From: Woeseia sp.
GTDB lineage: Bacteria; Pseudomonadota; Gammaproteobacteria; Steroidobacterales; Woeseiaceae
Reading direction: 5' to 3'
Assembly: GCA_021773015.1 (NCBI GenBank)
Contig: JAJFKW010000001.1
Location: forward strand, 682,001 to 746,000
DNA: 64,000 nucleotides
In this document: one piece after another, positions 60,369-64,000 of the stretch
How the letters are laid out: every line of letters begins with the position of its first letter
Numbering within the stretch: the stretch's first letter is position 1
Notes under the pieces: model-generated
The model's input: only the letters and a program-made list of their open reading frames with translations
The model's database searches: none
Told to the model about the DNA's origin: nothing
Translations under genes and position numbers: made by a program

Positions 60369-61889
60369 TTATTCGCCCGAAAGTTCTGCCAACAATGTAA
60401 CTGCGCCCGCACGGAAGAATGGCAAATTGCCGCTCAACGTGTTCCGGTTCGCCGCACGATCTGCGAGGTCTCGTGCTCTATCCAGATTTCCGAGATCTTT
60501 GTGTACACGTGCAGCCCAGTACAGCACGATCGGGTTTAACTGACTAGCATTATCAAAGTGTGCTGCCGCTGATACGTTCTCTTCCTTGAACATTGCCAGA
60601 TATGCCGACAACTCGTGCGCACGGCGTTTTTCGAATGACGTACCATCCGTTGCGGCAACCGCAAGATACTCGGCCGTTCGCGAAGCAGCCGCCTCACCGT
60701 CATCGGCCATCATCGACGTGATCGCAGTTTTGAAAATATGCGCCCGCTTTGCCCTAACCTTCGCCGCGTCGTTGATATCTGCTTGCAGACGGTGCTCTAA
60801 CGCAACATCGAAATGCTCCTCAGCTTTGGCCGCATTCCCGCTCGCCATCATGATGTCACCCATATATTCCGCGACACCGCCCATCGCCGCGTGATTCCCT
60901 TCGGCAGCCGCTTCCGCCATCATAGTTTCACTTACCGCTATCGCTGCGTTGGGATCGCTGGCAAACAAATGCGAGGTAACGGAACGAAACATTGCGCCCT
61001 GGCGCTCCGCAAAATTTCTTGCTGCGCCGAGCATCTCAGCTGCCGCAGCTTGAGCCTCGTCGGCTTCGCCCTTTAACGAATGATTGATACTGATACCGGC
61101 GTAGGAGGCGGCGAAACTCGGCTTGATCTCCAGCGCCTTGCGATAGTTAGTAACAGACGCGTCGTAATCGCCCATTTCCATCAGTAATTCGGCGAGCGAG
61201 TCGTAAGGGTTCGCCTGATCCGGCCTCAATTTCACGTATTCCTCGAATGCTGCGCGTGCACCATCGAGGTCATCCGCCGAGCGATGGGCATAACCCAAAG
61301 AGTTGTGGGCACTCGCAAAATCCGGCGCAATCTTAATAGCATGCCCGTAGTGCTTAATCGCTCCTTCGAAATCCTGTTGACCGATCAAAAAATTAGCGAA
61401 TTGATTGTGCGTCCGTTCATCTTTCGGGTGCAATTTTATGAGACTTCTAAGCGTCGCCTCTTGCCCAGCTTGATCGCCATTGGCGCCCGCAACCGCTGCG
61501 GTAATATAAAGCTGCTCGCCTTCCGATGCGTTGCCCGCGCACTCTTCAGCTTTATTCAGCGCCGCGAAAAAGTCGGCCGCTGTCGTAGACGTAGCAGCCT
61601 GCATAAAGTAGCCCATCGCAAATCCGTCGTCTTCGGCAACAGCCTGCGTAAACTTTTCGTTTGCTTCGACAAAATACAAATCGTCGAGCAACGCCCTGCC
61701 CTCTAGGTATAAGTCTCGTGATTTGTCCGACGTTGTTGTTATTGGAACTGCGGCGTCGCGAGTTATTGACGCAGCAGCATGTTCATTTTCTTCGTTCCCC
61801 TGATTCGATTGGTCACAAGCGGTAATTGCCAGCGCCGCTAGGCTCGCAATAATAATTGATCGTGTATTTTGAATAATTATCGTGTTCAC
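60369..61889 (-). CDS. TPR-repeat lipoprotein
   Basis: 506 residues with lipobox (ALAITAC). Tetratricopeptide repeats throughout (QDFEGAIKHYGHAIKIAPDF, SAHNSLGYAHRSADDLDGA, YDASVTNYRKALEIKPSF). Ends with the segment that is duplicated and decayed at 52767-53100. Protein-protein interaction scaffold at the outer membrane, function unknown. Confidence 0.82.
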   Translation of the reverse strand: MNTIIIQNTRSIIIASLAALAITACDQSNQGNEENEHAAASITRDAAVPITTTSDKSRDLYLEGRALLDDLYFVEANEKFTQAVAEDDGFAMGYFMQAATSTTAADFFAALNKAEECAGNASEGEQLYITAAVAGANGDQAGQEATLRSLIKLHPKDERTHNQFANFLIGQQDFEGAIKHYGHAIKIAPDFASAHNSLGYAHRSADDLDGARAAFEEYVKLRPDQANPYDSLAELLMEMGDYDASVTNYRKALEIKPSFAASYAGISINHSLKGEADEAQAAAAEMLGAARNFAERQGAMFRSVTSHLFASDPNAAIAVSETMMAEAAAEGNHAAMGGVAEYMGDIMMASGNAAKAEEHFDVALEHRLQADINDAAKVRAKRAHIFKTAITSMMADDGEAAASRTAEYLAVAATDGTSFEKRRAHELSAYLAMFKEENVSAAAHFDNASQLNPIVLYWAARVHKDLGNLDRARDLADRAANRNTLSGNLPFFRAGAVTLLAELSGE

Positions 61890-62288
61890 GGATCGCTCCT
61901 ATGTATTGAGGGGACCAATTGTACCTTTGTATGAGAATCGATATTCCGCAATCTATATACACGAGAGGATATAACTATATGAACGTTTCATCTCAGGGGC
62001 TTTACACGCAACTCCAGCAAACCGGCAACGAGTCATAGTGGTTTTTAGAATATTCTGCTGGCGATCGAGGCCAATGGCGGACCACATACCGACCCGTCAA
62101 GAGGCTCGGGACCTGAGTGCTCAAACTAATCGAAGCACCAACGTTCGATTGTATTGCCTCTAAGCATACGGAACTCAATCACCGCGCTACTGAGAGTTTC
62201 AAAATTACCTGCATCCGAAATTCGAATTGAAGTATCTACTTACTGAGGGCACAAAAACGCAGTATGTAACGACAATAGGAGCATTATT
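61890..62288. other. 399-bp gap between divergent genes
   Basis: No coding frame. Both the leftward TPR lipoprotein and the rightward DUF4097-like gene start here, so promoters are likely. Nothing else seen. Confidence 0.3.
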
Positions 62289-63002
62289 ATGCGCAATGTC
62301 TTAATAGTTACAATCTTCTTGGCGACCGTCCCAAGTACCACTTGGGGAGGATATCAAGAGGTCCGCGAACTCACGCTGGATACTCAAGAAATAGAAACCA
62401 TGACAATCAACGCAGGAAACGGACATCTGAATGTCGTTGGTGTATCTAACTCCAACAGACTTGTTGTTGTAGCTACAATTCGCGTGTCGACCGATGATGA
62501 AGACAAAGCGCGCCAGAAAATCGCACGGCATGTAACACTAACACTGCAACAACACGACGAAATAGCCGAACTCAGAGCATATACAAATCGCAGCATTTGG
62601 GGGTGGGGAAATAGACGCTCGATTGACCTTGACGTCCGAATCCCTGAGTCAATGCATCTCTCTATCCGGGACGGAACTGGATCAATCAAGATTGAAAATG
62701 TTAGCGGGAATTTGTCAGTTGTCGACGGAACTGGCTCAGTGACAATGAAAGACGTCGGCGGAAATGTAAAGATCAAAGATGGCACGGGATCAATGTCAAT
62801 ATCCAGCGTGGGTGGTGACTTATCTGTCAAAGACGGAACAGGTGCTATTAATATTTGCGATGTCGAGGGCGGTGTCATCATCGACGATGGAACCGGCGGA
62901 ATTAAAATCGCGGGATACCAGAATGAACTGATCATCGTAAATGCTGGCACCGGCACCGTGAATCACGACAAGAACGGCAGCTGCTTACAAGCCGCGAATT
63001 GA
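62289..63002 (+). CDS. DUF4097-like secreted beta-solenoid protein
   Basis: 237 residues with a signal peptide (LIVTIFLATVPSTTWG). The second half has four or five regular repeats around DGTGS: IRDGTGSIKIENVSGNLSVV, DGTGSVTMKDVGGNVKI, DGTGSMSISSVGGDLSV, DGTGAINICDVEGGVII, DGTGGIKIAG. That is the DUF4097/adhesin-like solenoid. Exported, function unknown. Confidence 0.8.
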   Translation: MRNVLIVTIFLATVPSTTWGGYQEVRELTLDTQEIETMTINAGNGHLNVVGVSNSNRLVVVATIRVSTDDEDKARQKIARHVTLTLQQHDEIAELRAYTNRSIWGWGNRRSIDLDVRIPESMHLSIRDGTGSIKIENVSGNLSVVDGTGSVTMKDVGGNVKIKDGTGSMSISSVGGDLSVKDGTGAINICDVEGGVIIDDGTGGIKIAGYQNELIIVNAGTGTVNHDKNGSCLQAAN

Positions 63003-63088
63003 CGCGCCGGCAAATCTCGGTATCGCGTATTTGCGTCCACTGTGAGCGCTGACGCGATGTCTATTTCGGTGCAATAGGATCTCGTGAA

Positions 63089-63733
63089 TTATTTTTCTTC
63101 AATCCACTCATCCAACGTCCTCAAATATTCTTTGACGTACTTACCGACAACTGCGTTAGCTTCAAGTGCGGCGAGCCATGCTTTGGTCTTGTCGCCAAGA
63201 ATCATCGATACACCGAGCGCTGCCATCATCCGTTCCCCCATTCGGATCGTCGTCGGGTAACCGCAATCGGCGAGCGAGATGGCAGCACCGCCGAGAAACG
63301 GTTGCGGATCAATCAAAGATTCCAGCCTGTCCATCGTATCGGCCATTGCGTCGTCGAATACAGAAACCGCCTCCGCCCTACTCTCAACCTGCTGAGAAAA
63401 TAGCGGAAAACAAGTTCTGATTGTCGCTTCCAATTTAGTATCGTGAAAGTTAGCCAACGCACGAAGCTTGGCACGGTCTTGCAAATCGGATGGCAGCATC
63501 GGCGGATCGGGAAAACATTCCTCGAGGTACTCCATAATCGCGCCCGAATCGTGTAAAACAAAATCTCCTATGCGAATAGCCGGAACCGTGCCGGACGGAA
63601 CGTGTTTTCGATATTCGGCAGTTCGAAAGCCACCCGGCACCGGAATTTGTTTGTATTCGACACTCTTTAAATCCATGTATATGCGCACTTTGACGCCGTA
63701 TATGCTGATGGGTCTATTGATTAATTCAATCAC
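63089..63733 (-). CDS. Glutathione S-transferase family protein
   Basis: 214 residues: thioredoxin-like N-domain (VKVRIYMDLKSVEYKQIPV, PSGTVPAIRIGDFVLHDSGA, IMEYLEECFPDPPML, with the conserved cis-Pro in TVPAI and DSGAI for Glu/Ser glutathione binding) and an all-helical C-domain (FLGGAAISLADCGY). Cytosolic detoxification or isomerase. Substrate unknown. Confidence 0.87.
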   Translation of the reverse strand: MIELINRPISIYGVKVRIYMDLKSVEYKQIPVPGGFRTAEYRKHVPSGTVPAIRIGDFVLHDSGAIMEYLEECFPDPPMLPSDLQDRAKLRALANFHDTKLEATIRTCFPLFSQQVESRAEAVSVFDDAMADTMDRLESLIDPQPFLGGAAISLADCGYPTTIRMGERMMAALGVSMILGDKTKAWLAALEANAVVGKYVKEYLRTLDEWIEEK

Positions 63734-63907
63734 GTCATGCTCGTTTTATTGCGCCCACGCTTGCAGAAAGAGGCGAAATTGGTTTTGAGCAGTGATATTG
63801 GCATGCTATGCACATAAAGTAATCTACAATCAATCGCTACGCAAAATATTGATTTGGTAGTCACTGTGCGAACGGATTGCACTGATCGTCACTGAGAAGG
63901 AACAAAA

Positions 63908-64000
63908 ATGAGCAGCCCGTCGGCCAAATCAGGCATCTATTCGATCCGTGATCCGATGGATGAATCCGCAGACAGTCATTATCCGCCCGCAAGAATTCTA
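63908..64000 (+). CDS. 5' end of an unidentified gene
   Basis: ATG at 63908 behind GAGAAGGAACA; 31 codons to the window edge, reading SGIYSIRDPMDESADSHYPP. The strong ribosome-binding site makes it a real start. The family cannot be told from so little. Confidence 0.5.
   Translation, partial: MSSPSAKSGIYSIRDPMDESADSHYPPARIL

Overview
The window looks like a gammaproteobacterial chromosome of roughly balanced GC, probably free-living. The evidence is the pcnB-folK gene order, PEP-CTERM proteins, an ECF sigma factor coupled to a Ser/Thr kinase, RHS/YD-repeat proteins, and many short palindromic intergenic repeats. The intergenic repeats and PEP-CTERM genes recall Woeseiaceae/Steroidobacterales-type marine gammaproteobacteria, but that placement is a guess.

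Layout. (1) 1-2700, core chromosome: a partial folK, pcnB (apparently without an ordinary start codon) and a polytopic membrane protein. (2) 2719-2794: a complete tRNA-Glu(CTC). Its 3' half is repeated, with an alternative T-stem, at 18213-18257 and 27237-27283. These three copies bound two integrative elements in tandem. (3) Element A, about 2748-18257 (15.5 kb), resembles a phage-inducible chromosomal island. Its leftward core operon runs integrase, unknown gene, AlpA-type regulator, tiny gene, VirE-family primase/helicase, a GGAACG-rich putative origin, a terminase-small-subunit-like gene, then small phage-like genes. The end next to the tRNA holds mixed-strand cargo with a defence-island look: a two-gene winged-helix cassette, a GIY-YIG-like protein, a membrane-GAF-like plus methyltransferase pair, an EEP-family nuclease/phosphatase and an NPCBM-like membrane protein. 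(4) Element B, about 18257-27283 (9 kb), has an integrase lacking two canonical catalytic residues, an excisionase-like gene, a Rep-like protein next to iterons, one protease-major capsid fusion, and cargo (trypsin-like protease, two membrane proteins, a small conserved protein). Each element carries direct repeats of its own type just inside both ends, which are good candidates for integrase arm sites. (5) 27.3-39 kb: a repeat-rich stretch of PEP-CTERM and other secreted proteins, small membrane proteins, a Tat-type amidase, an NTF2-like protein with a divergent MarR regulator, and a MOSC protein. Two families of palindromic repeats (GGTGTCAGG type and GGGTCGAACC type) lie between genes and run into several of them. 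Frameshifts and fragments are common. (6) 39.3-50.4 kb: a leftward cluster of ECF sigma factor, Ser/Thr kinase with helical repeats, LuxR-type regulator, small lipoprotein and two YD-repeat/beta-rich surface proteins. (7) 50.6-64 kb: secreted HEXXH protein, ankyrin and small membrane proteins, a histidine kinase / dual-receiver regulator / TonB-like set, a beta-propeller lipoprotein, a TPR lipoprotein (with a decayed copy of its 3' end at 52.8-53.1 kb), a DUF4097-like beta-solenoid, a glutathione S-transferase and the start of one more gene.

How the parts fit together: both elements appear to be satellites that use tRNA-Glu as attachment site, replicate from iteron origins beside their own replication genes, and depend on helper phages for most virion parts. 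Their variable cargo is where an undescribed anti-phage system is most likely. The best candidates are the 4126-5311 and 6448-7837 gene pairs.
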